In this document: positions 17,632 through 26,850 of the stretch, piece by piece
How the letters are laid out: every line of letters begins with the position of its first letter
How positions within the stretch are numbered: position 1 is the first letter of the stretch
Assembly: GCA_951812825.1 (NCBI GenBank)
Contig: OX638324.1
Coordinates: forward strand, 1,115,141-1,179,140
From: an uncultured Dehalococcoidia bacterium
Lineage (GTDB): Bacteria; Chloroflexota; Dehalococcoidia; Lucifugimonadales; GCA-2712585
Reading direction: 5' to 3'
Length of the DNA stretch: 64,000 nt
The notes under the pieces: generated by a model
What the model was told of the DNA's origin: nothing
Databases searched by the model: none
What the model saw: only the letters and a program-made list of their open reading frames with translations
Translations under genes and position numbers: made by a program

Positions 17632-17652
17632 TGTCATACCCGTGTACAGGAA
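17632..17652. promoter_or_regulatory. Conserved motif upstream of AlpA copy 1
   Basis: A 21-bp block, TGTCATAC followed by CCGTGTACAGGAA, matches 31995-32015 at 20 of 21 positions. Each copy is about 155-165 bp upstream of the first start codon of the minus-strand unit that carries an AlpA gene. Probably a shared operator or promoter part. Confidence 0.45.
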
Positions 17653-17661
17653 TTACGAAAG

Positions 17662-17794
17662 TTGTAGAAATACAAGTCGGGGGGCGTTTCAGGCGTGAAT
17701 TGAGCTGAAAAAGTGCAACTGAGAGGACTTTTTGTAAGCACTTTGTGGTAAGGGCCCGTTCCCCCGTTTGGGGGTGAAAATTGTATTAATACAA
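17662..17794. promoter_or_regulatory. Pair of TTGTA-N4-TACAA palindromes
   Basis: TTGTAGAAATACAA at 17662-17675 and TTGTATTAATACAA at 17781-17794 are two perfect 5-bp-half-site palindromes 119 bp apart. They look like operator sites for a dimeric regulator. A CCCCC-GTTT-GGGGG hairpin lies just before the second site. No gene is visible in 17503-18196. Confidence 0.5.
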
Positions 17795-18086
17795 GTGCCG
17801 ATTCTGGGGGTGATGGGAATGACTTCTGTCACTTAGAAGTTAGCGATTCGTGGAACGGTGCGTTTCGCAGAGGCCGAGGTTCCCCCTGCAGGATTTTGAT
17901 GGGTCGGGGCGTGAGGACAACTAGTGAGCAACAATCAGATGAGGGGCTGAATGGAACTGTGCCTACTAATCCTGTGGCAGAAGTTGCAGAATCTGAGAAA
18001 CGGGGAAGTGCACAGGATGTGGAGAAAATGGTGAGTGCAGCTGCCGTACCCAGGGAAGGATTGGCGAAGACAGAAAGGCTCTCTCA

Positions 18087-18834
18087 TCAGCCAGACTCTG
18101 GAGAAGTTGCAGGGCGATGCGGTAGACTGGGTTTGCGATTGGGATTGAGCGTTTTGAGGTGTCGGGGTTTGGAACCTGGTCTGATTGGGGGAGAGTATGG
18201 CTGGCAGTAGCGGAGTAGTTGAAGCGGTTGGTAGGAGTCCGACGCACTCGATTTCGAAACCAACCCTGGGAAGCATCCGGCTGATTGCGGGCCTGGGAGT
18301 TGCTGATGATGCTCACCAGGGGGAGACCGCCGAACATCTTTCACATGCTGCTGGTGATCCCTGTGGGCCAAACCTCAGACAGGTACACCTGATTCACGCA
18401 GAATTGCACGACGAGTTGCGGCAGGGTGGATTTAGCATTTCCGCCGGGGAGATGGGCGAGAACATTACTACTCGTGGGATAGATCTGATTGGCCTTCCAC
18501 TTGGCGCCAGGCTGATTCTGGGGGGTTACGCAGTGGTAGAGATTACGGGGCTGCGCAATCCCTGCGCTAGTCTTGAAGAGCTTCAGAAGGGACTGATGCG
18601 GGCTGTGCTTGGGCGTGACGACGAAGGCAGACTTATCCGTAAGGCTGGTGTGATGTCGATTGTAGTTTCTGGGGGAGAAGTCGGAGTCGGTGATCCCATC
18701 GCGGTCGAGTTACCACCCTTCCCGCATCGCCGCCTCGAAGTCGTTTAGACTTGGGGTGTCCAATACACCCGGCAGGGCCGGAGGTAGCATCGAGGGTGTT
18801 GTCATTGGCTAGCGACTGAGCTTGTCCCCTTATG
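18087..18834. repeat. MOSC-containing direct repeat, island copy
   Basis: About 750 bp, including the MOSC gene plus roughly 110 bp upstream and 85 bp downstream, matches 61141-61885 with scattered substitutions and small indels. The other copy lies outside attR. Confidence 0.8.
18197..18748 (+). CDS. MOSC domain protein, island copy
   Basis: A 183-residue MOSC-type protein (family linked to molybdenum-cofactor sulfuration and sulfur carriage). GEMGENITTRGIDLIGLPLGARLILG near residues 84-110 and the TGLRNPCASLEELQKGLM segment with the conserved Cys near 122 are typical MOSC motifs. ATG at 18197 follows GGGGGAGA. It differs from the copy at 61247-61798 at about 19 positions by eye (about 90% identity). 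Whether it serves Moco chemistry or the sulfur-using modification cluster is not known. Confidence 0.85.
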   Translation: MAGSSGVVEAVGRSPTHSISKPTLGSIRLIAGLGVADDAHQGETAEHLSHAAGDPCGPNLRQVHLIHAELHDELRQGGFSISAGEMGENITTRGIDLIGLPLGARLILGGYAVVEITGLRNPCASLEELQKGLMRAVLGRDDEGRLIRKAGVMSIVVSGGEVGVGDPIAVELPPFPHRRLEVV

Positions 18835-18914
18835 CTTGTTCCCCCACACGTAGAATGGCCCCTTTGATTGACTGCCTGGCCTTACCAATCTATCATAAAC
18901 GTAAGGAGGAAGTC

Positions 18915-19160
18915 ATGCTTGTGAAGATTACCTCTAAGCGTCAGGTCACCTTTCCCAAACGCGTCCTAGATGAGATGGGCGTCGGTCCAGGCGACCGGCT
19001 GGAACTGCTGGAGGCGCCTGACGGGTACATCCTGCGCCCCAAGCGCATCGACCGCTCCAAGCTGGGTACCCTCAGAGACAAGATAAAGCCTGGAACTCCA
19101 CCTTTCGACATCCGCACGTTCAGGGATGAGGGATATGATCCGTACAAGTATCGGGATTGA
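18915..19160 (+). CDS. AbrB/MazE-type antitoxin
   Basis: An 81-residue protein with an N-terminal SpoVT/AbrB swapped-hairpin: ITSKRQVTFPKRVLDEMGVGPGDRLELLE. The C-terminal segment would wrap the toxin. ATG at 18915 is preceded by AAGGAGGA. It overlaps the PIN toxin gene, as in vapBC-type pairs, and would repress its own promoter. Confidence 0.88.
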   Translation: MLVKITSKRQVTFPKRVLDEMGVGPGDRLELLEAPDGYILRPKRIDRSKLGTLRDKIKPGTPPFDIRTFRDEGYDPYKYRD

Positions 19161-19533
19161 TACCTCTTTACTCGTCGGGCTAGTCACTGGGGACCCCCCG
19201 GATTTTCATTCCCACTGCGTCGAGGCTTTGAGCGAACTGGTTGCTGACGGCGTCGAGGTCTTCGCATCCAACCAGGTGATTGGGGAAGCCTACATAGCCG
19301 TCCAGCACCATTACGGCGTCAATAGAGGCGAAGCCCGCGCCGGTCTGCTGAGTGCATTGACGAGTGGTTTCGTCGCTCCGCTGAACAGCAGGGCCGTACT
19401 AGATGCCCTGGAAGGAACCGGTGAGCCGGGCCTTCTCGATCGCCTTATCGCGAATGACTATGCCAGATCCGGGATCGAATCGCTGACACTGGACCGCCGA
19501 ATGGCTTCGTTGCCCGGCGTTCGCCTTCTCTAG
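19126..19533 (+). CDS. PIN domain toxin (VapC-like)
   Basis: A 135-residue PIN ribonuclease: acidic residues at IGIDTS near the start, IGEAY near 53 and LTLDRRM near the C-terminus, with LLDRLIANDYA preceding. Start ATG at 19126 overlaps the antitoxin; ATG at 19135 (MIRTSIGIDTS) is an equally possible start. It cleaves RNA when freed from the AbrB antitoxin. Probably stabilises the island. Confidence 0.85.
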   Translation: MRDMIRTSIGIDTSLLVGLVTGDPPDFHSHCVEALSELVADGVEVFASNQVIGEAYIAVQHHYGVNRGEARAGLLSALTSGFVAPLNSRAVLDALEGTGEPGLLDRLIANDYARSGIESLTLDRRMASLPGVRLL

Positions 19534-20178
19534 GTAGCGCCTGATAACAGTCACCATTGAGGGCTGCGGCCCCATCTGCAGGCTTTTGACTTTCCGCGGC
19601 TGTTTGTTGAGGGACTGGGATGGGGCTGCTTCCAAGGCAAACCACTGCCCATTCCCGTGGACGGCCACGAATGATTGGCGTCAACTATTCTTGCCTTTTG
19701 CCTCATCGGGACATGCGCAACACGGTGTGAATGAGGGATATCCATCAGAGTCTGCTTATAGGGGCGCGCACTGATGTAGCCCCCTATGGGCTCCTCTACA
19801 AACATCTTCTCCTGTGCTGTCAGAGGGCTGTACAAGGAAAGCGACTTCCAGAAAAAGATTCGCAACTACCCTTTCGTGCCTATTTCGGGTGTGAATCGGC
19901 GTCTACAGGAGGTCAACACGGACTAGGTGAAGTTTAGGGCTGGTTCCAGCCTAGGGTTACACCGCCATGCCTGGATCGGTACATCTCCGGCGGCGGCAAG
20001 GGAGAGCTGGTGCTGCAAAGCCCATGCCTGAGGGGGACATTTTGTCACGCAAGGCACCTACAGACGGAATGTCAGCTAAACAGCGATGAGTTCGTCGGAT
20101 TCGGTGACGGCGGGGACAGGGCAAATCTTGTATTCCGACAGCGACGACATTAGGAAAAGATCGACTTGGGGATGTGGG
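19534..20178. other. Gene-free stretch between the toxin and hsdR
   Basis: No frame here has convincing codon structure, start and ribosome site, and I see no RNA gene. It holds the 3' side of hsdR, convergent with the toxin gene. Confidence 0.5.
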
Positions 20179-23100
20179 TTAAATTCGCGGTGTAGCCCCA
20201 CTCGAGACTGTTGTTGCGACATAAGTCGCGGCGAAGATCATCTCTGATAGCCATCGACGGAACGACTCGTCGTCGCTGAAGCGTTTGAACAGTTCGGTGT
20301 GGTCGGCGAGGAGGTCGGTCATGGCCCGACCCAGGGCTTTGTCGTGCTCTATGCGGGCATTCTGCCGGTCAGAGTTGGCCATGGCGTTCTGGTACGCCTT
20401 ATCCGCAGCAACTTTCTTTGGCAGTTCTTCGGCAATCACTCTCTGAATCTTGTCCTGGTCTCTCCACTCGATGTTGCCGAAGCGGTCGTTGAACTCCCGG
20501 ATGATGTTGGACAGTCGTTCCATCTCCGGCTCAGGTTTCTGACCGCCTCCACCGTCAGGAACGGGGTCAATCTCAGAGTCTTCGTCGGCAAGCCGGATTT
20601 CCTGCATCGCCTGTTTTTCAACGCGATAACTGTCCATGTCGATGGCTTCAAGGATTCCCTTGGACAGGTCGTCTTCAATGGGGGCGGGCAGCTTGGGCAC
20701 CAAAAAGTTCAAGAATATGGAGAGCTTCTCCCATTCTGCGTACGTGTATGGCAAGATTGCGGCTAGGAATCCGTAGGTGCGTAGGAATGCTTTGGCCTTC
20801 CCCTTGAAGTCCACCTGACCGTCCTCGTCCAAATGCTCGCGGTAGACGGCGACACAGGCATCAAGGATGGGATCAAGCAATTCGCGGTTGTCTGTTGAGA
20901 GGAAGTTCCCCACCAACTGCTCGACCTGCTCCGGGCTGTAGACCTGAAAGCCGTCCAGGTCTGCCTTGAGGTCGTGAAGCTTGTTGGGGTCGGTCTCGTC
21001 CGACAGGATGGTGGTGCAGTAGTAGTCGGTGAAGGCGTTCTGGATCGTGTCAGTGTCGTTGGCGAAGTCGAGCACGAAGGCGTCGTGCTTCTTGGGGTTG
21101 GCCCGGTTGAGTCGCGACAGCGTCTGCACTGCCCTCACCCCGGACAGTGGCTTGTCCACGTACATTGTGTGCAGCAGCGGCTCGTCGTAGCCCGTCTGGA
21201 ACTTTTCGGCGCAGACCAGGAAGCGGTACGGGTCTTCCTGAATCATCTTCTCAATCTGACTCGCCGGAAACCCGTTCAGCGATGCTTCAGTGACCTTTGC
21301 GCCGTCGTGGTCGTGCTCGCCGGAGAAGGCCGCGATGGCCTTGTACGGACTCTTCCGCTCGACCAGGTAATCTCGGATGGCGTCGAAGTACCTGAGCGCC
21401 CGCCTCACGCTGCTCGTCACCACCATCGCCCTCGCCTTGCCGCCAATCTTGCGCAGCCCGGCCACCTGCTCGTGGAAGTGGTCCACCATAATTTCCGCCT
21501 TCTGGCGTATGGCGTGCTGGTTGTCCTCCACGTAGCGACGCAGCTTCTTGCCTGCCCGCTTGCTGTCGAATTCAGGGTCCCCCTCCAACGTCTTGATGAG
21601 CCGATAGTAGCTGTCGACCGGTGTATAGTGCTTCAGCACGTCGATGATGAACCCTTCCTGGATGGCCTGCTTCATGGTGTAGGAGTGGAAGGGTACGTGC
21701 CTTGTGTTCCCGCCTTCGGGAACGGGGTCGCCGAATATCTCCAACGTCTTGTTCTTCGGCGTGGCGGTGAAGGCGAAGTAGCTGGCGTTGGGCAGCATCT
21801 TCCTCGACTCCATCAGCTGGTTGATCTTGTCCTCGGTGGTCTCGATGTCATCCGATGCGCCGGCCTCCCCAAGGGCCGCCGACATCGCGCCTGAGGTGCG
21901 CCCACCCTGGCTGGAGTGGGCCTCGTCGATGATGATGGCGAATTTGCGCCCCCGGTGGTCATTGCCAATGGCATCCAGGATGAAGGGGAATTTCTGCACA
22001 GTGGAGATGACGATGCGCTTGCCTTCTTGAAGCAGAGATCGCAGATGGCCGGAGCTTTCGGCGTGGCCGACGATGGATCCAACCTGGGCGAACTGCCTGA
22101 TGGTGTCGCGAATCTGCTTGTCCAGCACTCGCCTGTCCGTTACGACGATGACAGTGTCGAATAGGGTCTCGCTGTCCCGCTCCAGCCCTATCAGTTGATG
22201 GGCCAGCCAGGCGATGGAGTTGGACTTGCCGCTGCCCGCCGAGTGCTGGATCAGATATCGGCGGCCTACTCCACTCTTCTTGGCGTCGGCCAGCAGCTTG
22301 CGCACCACGTCCAGCTGGTGGTATCGAGGCCATATCTGCGTCCGCCTCTTGCGCCCCGTCTTGTCGTCCTTCGACTCCACAACCTGGGCGTAGTTCTCGA
22401 TGATGTTTGTCAGTCCGGGACGGGTGAGGAGCTGCTTCCACAGATAGTCTGCCTTGAGGCCGTTGGGATTGGGCGGGTTGCCCGCGCCGTCGTTCCAACC
22501 CTTGTTGAAGGGAAGAAACCAGGACGTTTTTCCCGTAAGGTTGGTGCAGAACTTCACCTCGTGTTCATCGACGGCGAAGTGGGCGAGGCAGCGACCAAGC
22601 TGGAACAGCTTCTCCCGCGGGTTGCGGTCCCGCTTGTACTGCTCCACGGCGTCTTCCACCGTCTGCTTGGTCAGGCTGTTCTTCAGCTCGAAGGTGGCCA
22701 CGGGCAAGCCGTTGATGAACAATCCCAAGTCGAGCGCTAGCCCGGCCTGGTCGCTGCTGTAGCGGAGCTGCCTCGTCACGCTGAAGCGGTTCTTGCCGTA
22801 CAGTACGTTGGCCCCCTTGTTCCCCGCCGAAGGCGTGCCATACATCAGGTCAATGCGATGGGGCCCGTGGCTGATGCCGTTGCGGAGCACCTCGATGGTG
22901 CCGCGCTTGGCGACCTCGCTCTGGAGGCGGGCGAGGAATTTTCGCCGCGTGGGGCTGTCGTTACCCAGGTCTAACGATCCGGCGGCCTCCGGCTGGGTGT
23001 CGTGCAGAAAATCCGACAGCTTGGCGAGGTCGACGCAGTATTCCCTATCATAGTCCTGCGAGTCGCCCAATACCCAACCAACAGAGTAGGCGGGAGGCCG

Positions 23101-23211
23101 CTCCCGCACCCCGTCAACGGCGTGGCCGTCGTCCCTCACCCCCGTCAGCCAGTCGCAGATTAGGGTCTCCAGGCCGCGCTCGGTGGTGTCGGTGGTCACT
23201 TTATCGCGCAC
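20179..23211 (-). CDS. hsdR: Type I restriction enzyme R subunit
   Basis: A 1010-residue HsdR. The N-terminal nuclease has LALDLGLFINGLPVATFELKNSL near residues 158-180 (PD-(D/E)xK type). The motor has Walker A SAGSGKSNS near 325, DEAHSSQGG near 430, SYFAFTATP near 480 and a C-terminal helicase lobe with GYDEPLLHTMYVDKPLSG. It translocates and cuts unmethylated DNA together with HsdM/HsdS. The start overlaps the DUF5615 toxin stop by 11 bp. It is the last gene of the minus-strand operon. Confidence 0.93.
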   Translation of the reverse strand: MRDKVTTDTTERGLETLICDWLTGVRDDGHAVDGVRERPPAYSVGWVLGDSQDYDREYCVDLAKLSDFLHDTQPEAAGSLDLGNDSPTRRKFLARLQSEVAKRGTIEVLRNGISHGPHRIDLMYGTPSAGNKGANVLYGKNRFSVTRQLRYSSDQAGLALDLGLFINGLPVATFELKNSLTKQTVEDAVEQYKRDRNPREKLFQLGRCLAHFAVDEHEVKFCTNLTGKTSWFLPFNKGWNDGAGNPPNPNGLKADYLWKQLLTRPGLTNIIENYAQVVESKDDKTGRKRRTQIWPRYHQLDVVRKLLADAKKSGVGRRYLIQHSAGSGKSNSIAWLAHQLIGLERDSETLFDTVIVVTDRRVLDKQIRDTIRQFAQVGSIVGHAESSGHLRSLLQEGKRIVISTVQKFPFILDAIGNDHRGRKFAIIIDEAHSSQGGRTSGAMSAALGEAGASDDIETTEDKINQLMESRKMLPNASYFAFTATPKNKTLEIFGDPVPEGGNTRHVPFHSYTMKQAIQEGFIIDVLKHYTPVDSYYRLIKTLEGDPEFDSKRAGKKLRRYVEDNQHAIRQKAEIMVDHFHEQVAGLRKIGGKARAMVVTSSVRRALRYFDAIRDYLVERKSPYKAIAAFSGEHDHDGAKVTEASLNGFPASQIEKMIQEDPYRFLVCAEKFQTGYDEPLLHTMYVDKPLSGVRAVQTLSRLNRANPKKHDAFVLDFANDTDTIQNAFTDYYCTTILSDETDPNKLHDLKADLDGFQVYSPEQVEQLVGNFLSTDNRELLDPILDACVAVYREHLDEDGQVDFKGKAKAFLRTYGFLAAILPYTYAEWEKLSIFLNFLVPKLPAPIEDDLSKGILEAIDMDSYRVEKQAMQEIRLADEDSEIDPVPDGGGGQKPEPEMERLSNIIREFNDRFGNIEWRDQDKIQRVIAEELPKKVAADKAYQNAMANSDRQNARIEHDKALGRAMTDLLADHTELFKRFSDDESFRRWLSEMIFAATYVATTVSSGATPRI

Positions 23212-23536
23212 CTCTAATGGGGATGGGAACTTCCCGCACCTCTCCGGGGCGGATTTCTTGAATGGCGGACCGGATGACTTCCGTTCGCCGCGATATGCGG
23301 TCCCATGTGGTGTTCATCAGCACGACAACGGATATTTGTCTGTTCGACATGTTCTGTTGGTATCGAATGCCCTGATCAGTGGTTATCAGAATATCGAATC
23401 CTGCTTCTTCAGCCCGATCCAGCAAGTCTCCGTTGGACAAGGCATCCCAGTCACGCTCCCTGGCCTCTTCGACCACATGGCCAAAGAGCCGGCGCCGAAG
23501 CTGCCGAGGTGTCCCGTTATCGAACAGAATCTGCAT
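23201..23536 (-). CDS. DUF5615 PIN-like toxin
   Basis: A 111-residue PIN-like protein: MQILFDNGTPRQLRRRL, then AEEAGFDILITTDQGIRYQQN, the typical DUF5615 acidic motifs. It is usually the toxin partner of a DUF433 antitoxin, which overlaps it by 20 bp here. Start ATG at 23536. It is embedded between hsdS and hsdR. Confidence 0.85.
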   Translation of the reverse strand: MQILFDNGTPRQLRRRLFGHVVEEARERDWDALSNGDLLDRAEEAGFDILITTDQGIRYQQNMSNRQISVVVLMNTTWDRISRRTEVIRSAIQEIRPGEVREVPIPIRGAR

Positions 23537-23759
23537 GGGCGACCTTGGCCCGGAGTTCCTGGGCCACGTGCTCCAGCACCGCCCTAACCTCCGGTTCATC
23601 TACGCCGCCGAACCAGTCGATGAAATCGTAGATGGTTGCGCCCGCAGCAAGGTTCTCAAAGAGAACGTACAGCGGCAGCCGTGTGTCTTTGAACACCCAG
23701 GCTCCGCTCACTCTACCGGGTACGCTTTCCACCGCTGGGCATTTGCTCCAATCTGTCAT
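23517..23759 (-). CDS. DUF433 family antitoxin
   Basis: An 80-residue DUF433 protein: VPGRVSGAWVFKDTRLPLYVLFENLAAGATIYDFIDWFGGV is the HTH-like segment. It precedes and overlaps the DUF5615 toxin gene. The pair sits inside the type I RM operon, 52 bp after hsdS. Confidence 0.87.
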   Translation of the reverse strand: MTDWSKCPAVESVPGRVSGAWVFKDTRLPLYVLFENLAAGATIYDFIDWFGGVDEPEVRAVLEHVAQELRAKVAHADSVR

Positions 23760-23811
23760 GTGTTCACCTCGCTTCCGGTTGCCCGTTACTCATTGGACGC
23801 ACTACCGCCGT

Positions 23812-25215
23812 CTATGCAGGGGCAGGTTTCAAACCAGCCTTTTCATTGTCCGTCATCAGCCCATTGGTGTCTATAGGAACGTCATCGACGGGTTCCTCCG
23901 GCAGCTGTGACGTCGCCTCCCGCACGTCCAGCTTGCCGGTGACGACGTCGGCGATGAGGCGGGTGCGGTACTCCTGGAGGAGTTCGATTTGGAGTCGGGC
24001 GCGGGTGATGGCGGCGTTTATCGGCCCCGATGCTTCCTCGAGGTATTGCAGAATCGATTGGCGTTCTTCAATCGGAGGGAATGGTATCTTCATGTTGTAT
24101 AAGATTCCCAACGTAAGTTGGTTTATGGTGGAAGTAAAGAATGCAGCCGATTGATATTCGAATAGCTTTGAGTTGAATAATTGGTGCAAATAGTCGTTGT
24201 TGTGACTTCTAAACACCGTCATGAATGCGCCGAACGTTGTACCTGCTGACTGCGAATCTATTAGAGCATTTTTGCCTATCAATGCCCTGCTCCCGCTTCG
24301 AGAGCAGATAAGTATGTCTCCTTCTCGCGTAATCAGCTTGGGCGGAATAACGCTGCTTACATGGACGTTATCTCTGTAGACCAACCGCCCATCAAGAATG
24401 TTGGAAGCGCGCAATACAAGGATTCCTGCTCCTTCGTCAGTGAGATCTTGCGGACTATAAGTTAGGCCAATGACAGCCTCGCCCACAGTCTTCAACCGCC
24501 GTACCTCCCAATGCTCCGGCACGTCGCCGAGCCAGGGGACGCCGGAGGGCTTGAGGCGGACGTTGGGGTCGAGGCCGCGGGTGACGGCCCGGTTGACGAC
24601 GGCCTGCTTCTCTTCCTCCAACACCCCAACCAGCTTCTCCTTGGCGTCGACGTAGCGTTGGATGCGTTCGTCGACGTGGTCCAGGTAGCGGACGATGGCG
24701 CGCTGCTCCGGGAGGGGCGGGAGGGGGAGATACTGTTTGGAAAACTCCCCATACCTGAAGTCTGTGGAACGTTCGCGAATCCCCTTAGCAAGTGCCAAAA
24801 TCCACTGATTGCGTGCCATCTCTCTAACAATATGTGCATAGAACTGAGGTTGCGCGCCGTGGGTTGCTTGACATACCGAATAAACTGGAGTGCCTTTGCC
24901 GTCAGAATCCGAGACACCGACTGCCCCTGCGAAGGCATCCATTTGATGAATAACCAAGTCGCCTGCCCGAATGCCTTGATAGCCGATTTCCTTCAGTGAT
25001 TCAGTGAACCCTTCGGTTCGTCGATTCTTCCTGAGTGTGACAGTACCGTCGCGAAAACAAGTGACTACATCGTCGAACTCTCGAACCGGCCTATCCATCT
25101 TGCGGAAGAGCCAACCACCTCGCCGCATCTCCCAATGCTGCGGCACGTCGCCAAGCCAGGGGACGCCGGAGGGCTTGTAGGCGGGGTAGGGGTGGGGGGT
25201 GGGAATGTTCTCCAT
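23812..25215 (-). CDS. hsdS: Type I restriction specificity subunit S
   Basis: A 467-residue HsdS with two target-recognition domains. Each is introduced by a PSGVPWLGDVP-HWE repeat (near residues 14 and 216), and coiled-coil spacers with LPPLPEQRAIVRYLDHVDERIQRYV and IEERQSILQYLEEASGPI follow. It sets the bipartite recognition sequence for both modification and cutting. The start is only 3 bp beyond the stop of the upstream gene. Confidence 0.92.
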   Translation of the reverse strand: MENIPTPHPYPAYKPSGVPWLGDVPQHWEMRRGGWLFRKMDRPVREFDDVVTCFRDGTVTLRKNRRTEGFTESLKEIGYQGIRAGDLVIHQMDAFAGAVGVSDSDGKGTPVYSVCQATHGAQPQFYAHIVREMARNQWILALAKGIRERSTDFRYGEFSKQYLPLPPLPEQRAIVRYLDHVDERIQRYVDAKEKLVGVLEEEKQAVVNRAVTRGLDPNVRLKPSGVPWLGDVPEHWEVRRLKTVGEAVIGLTYSPQDLTDEGAGILVLRASNILDGRLVYRDNVHVSSVIPPKLITREGDILICSRSGSRALIGKNALIDSQSAGTTFGAFMTVFRSHNNDYLHQLFNSKLFEYQSAAFFTSTINQLTLGILYNMKIPFPPIEERQSILQYLEEASGPINAAITRARLQIELLQEYRTRLIADVVTGKLDVREATSQLPEEPVDDVPIDTNGLMTDNEKAGLKPAPA

Positions 25216-25218
25216 TAA

Positions 25219-26157
25219 CTAGGTACCCGCGCTCTTAGGCTTCCTGTTTGTGATTTGCTCTAACCGATTCATGAGTTTCCTCTTTAGGTCTGTGACGTTC
25301 GTGTATTCCGGGCAATTATATGACGCCAAATCAAAATGCAATCTAACATCCTTCTTGCGATACATGATTACTCTTCTATTCAATGCATGCGCATATCCGA
25401 TTTCGTAGTAGACACTGGGCCGTTCGCCAGTCAAATCTGCAATAAGAAACTCAGATACGCGTATCCTTTCAATTATTTTCTTTGTAATTAGGTCCTCGTG
25501 TTCAATCTCATCTGCTCGAACTGCATTTACGCCAAACTGAACAAAACACTCCTTAATCGCGTTATAGCGATCCTCTATTTCTGGGCGTTCCGGATCAATC
25601 TGCATCATGACGAATGCGGTGCCTGGTTCATACTCAGCAGTTGCTTGGGGGTTCGCACGCCACTCCTCCGTTGACAGCACCGAAGGGATGTCCAGAAGGT
25701 CTACCAATCTGAGCAAATTTATGATATCTCGTTCGAAAATGCTAGAGGCTTTCTCGGGATGAACGGGGGTGGTGTCGGATTGACCTGCCCGACGAAGGCC
25801 TAGAACTTCACCTTCGTCGTGCAACACTTCAGCGTCCCAATAATAGTATCTCCTTAATCGTAGTGATGCGCGCACAGACTTTGTCCATGCCCCGAGATCT
25901 CTGCTATCGGCTTCGGTCAGTAGAGTCGAATACTTCATTGAGTTTGCAATTGCTGTTGTGGACTGTATCAGATTGGATTGTAGCTCAATGGAAGTCTTTT
26001 GACTCGCCTCTTCCAATCTTAACCAATAGTGATCGGCATCGTAAATGTCCCAGTAATCGGTGTCTTCTTCCATATGCAATAGGTCAGTAAAGAACTTGAT
26101 TCCCTCTGTCTTTATGGCTTCCATTTGGTCGCGAATTGCAGCAGTATCTAGAGTCAT
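25219..26157 (-). CDS. Protein with C-terminal nucleoside-2-deoxyribosyltransferase-like domain
   Basis: A 312-residue protein. The C-terminal ~130 residues, FVMMQIDPERPEIEDRYNAIKECF...FLIADLTGERPSVYYEIGYAHALNRRVIM, have the fold pattern of nucleoside 2-deoxyribosyltransferase-like/SLOG-type nucleotide domains common in defence loci. The N-terminal half is mainly helical and not recognised. ATG at 26157 follows GGGAGG. It lies between the TIR cassette and hsdS, so it may sense or process a nucleotide signal. That role is inferred. Confidence 0.7.
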   Translation of the reverse strand: MTLDTAAIRDQMEAIKTEGIKFFTDLLHMEEDTDYWDIYDADHYWLRLEEASQKTSIELQSNLIQSTTAIANSMKYSTLLTEADSRDLGAWTKSVRASLRLRRYYYWDAEVLHDEGEVLGLRRAGQSDTTPVHPEKASSIFERDIINLLRLVDLLDIPSVLSTEEWRANPQATAEYEPGTAFVMMQIDPERPEIEDRYNAIKECFVQFGVNAVRADEIEHEDLITKKIIERIRVSEFLIADLTGERPSVYYEIGYAHALNRRVIMYRKKDVRLHFDLASYNCPEYTNVTDLKRKLMNRLEQITNRKPKSAGT

Positions 26158-26272
26158 GATTAGTCAGGTTCCCTCCCCTTCTTTTTTCCTCCAGCAGACC
26201 TTCCGCTACCTCTTTGTGGCCAGGATAGTAGCTCTCATCTCGCCCAACGGTCGCAGGATTTGAGGCTCGATC

Positions 26273-26836
26273 CTAGTTTTGCCATCCCTTCCGGTAATCC
26301 CTAGTTCTATTGCGTCCGAAAGGCTTCCGTGAGTTGGTCGGTTGTGTACCATCCCTACGGACGAACGCACGGTGAATCCATCTGGCCACCCTTGCGGGCG
26401 CCCACCGCTTCGGCCAATCGTAGATCAGTGCGTATGGATCTTCTCCCTTGCAGTTGTCCGCCAGTCTTGGAGGCATCAGGCGGGGATTGTGCTTTTTTCC
26501 GTAATTGGGATGATTCGGCAGAAGTATTCCCACCAGTCCGCACCTGGAATTCTTCTTGGTCCTTCTAATGCTGGAACCGAGTTCCCAGTCCACATGCTTT
26601 CGCTGCCAAGTCTGTGGGCCTATCAGGACAATGGTAACGCTAGCGTCTCGAATGTAGTCATCCCGAATCTTCTGACGCACCGTTGCCGTCTTGAGACCGG
26701 TATCATCTATGTTCCCGGTGTCAACGGACCTATCCACGATGCGCTTCCCCATCATGCGGACGAATTTATCCTTGTATTTGATGTCCTTCTCGTGAAAGCT
26801 GATGAACACTCTGTGTCTGGGCGTCTTTTTTCCCAT
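26273..26836 (-). CDS. TIR-like domain protein (ThsB/DUF1863-like)
   Basis: A 187-residue protein: RHRVFISFHEKDIKYKDKFV at the start, then VTIVLIGPQTWQRKHVDWELGSSIRR, the pattern of the ThsB-type TIR-like (DUF1863/MTH538) family used in Thoeris-type defence. The C-terminus is basic. ATG at 26836 (MGKKTPRHRVF) is chosen over an earlier in-frame codon. It is encoded 14 bp after the small membrane protein. Confidence 0.8.
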   Translation of the reverse strand: MGKKTPRHRVFISFHEKDIKYKDKFVRMMGKRIVDRSVDTGNIDDTGLKTATVRQKIRDDYIRDASVTIVLIGPQTWQRKHVDWELGSSIRRTKKNSRCGLVGILLPNHPNYGKKHNPRLMPPRLADNCKGEDPYALIYDWPKRWAPARVARWIHRAFVRRDGTQPTNSRKPFGRNRTRDYRKGWQN

Positions 26837-26850
26837 AGTTCTTACCCTTA

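Noticed and set aside
17761-17774. CCCCC-GTTT-GGGGG hairpin as a terminator
   Set aside because: No T-run follows on either strand and no gene ends there.
17896-18210. 104-codon frame before the MOSC gene
   Set aside because: It overlaps the repeat and the MOSC start, and the frame is not kept in the second copy of the repeat.
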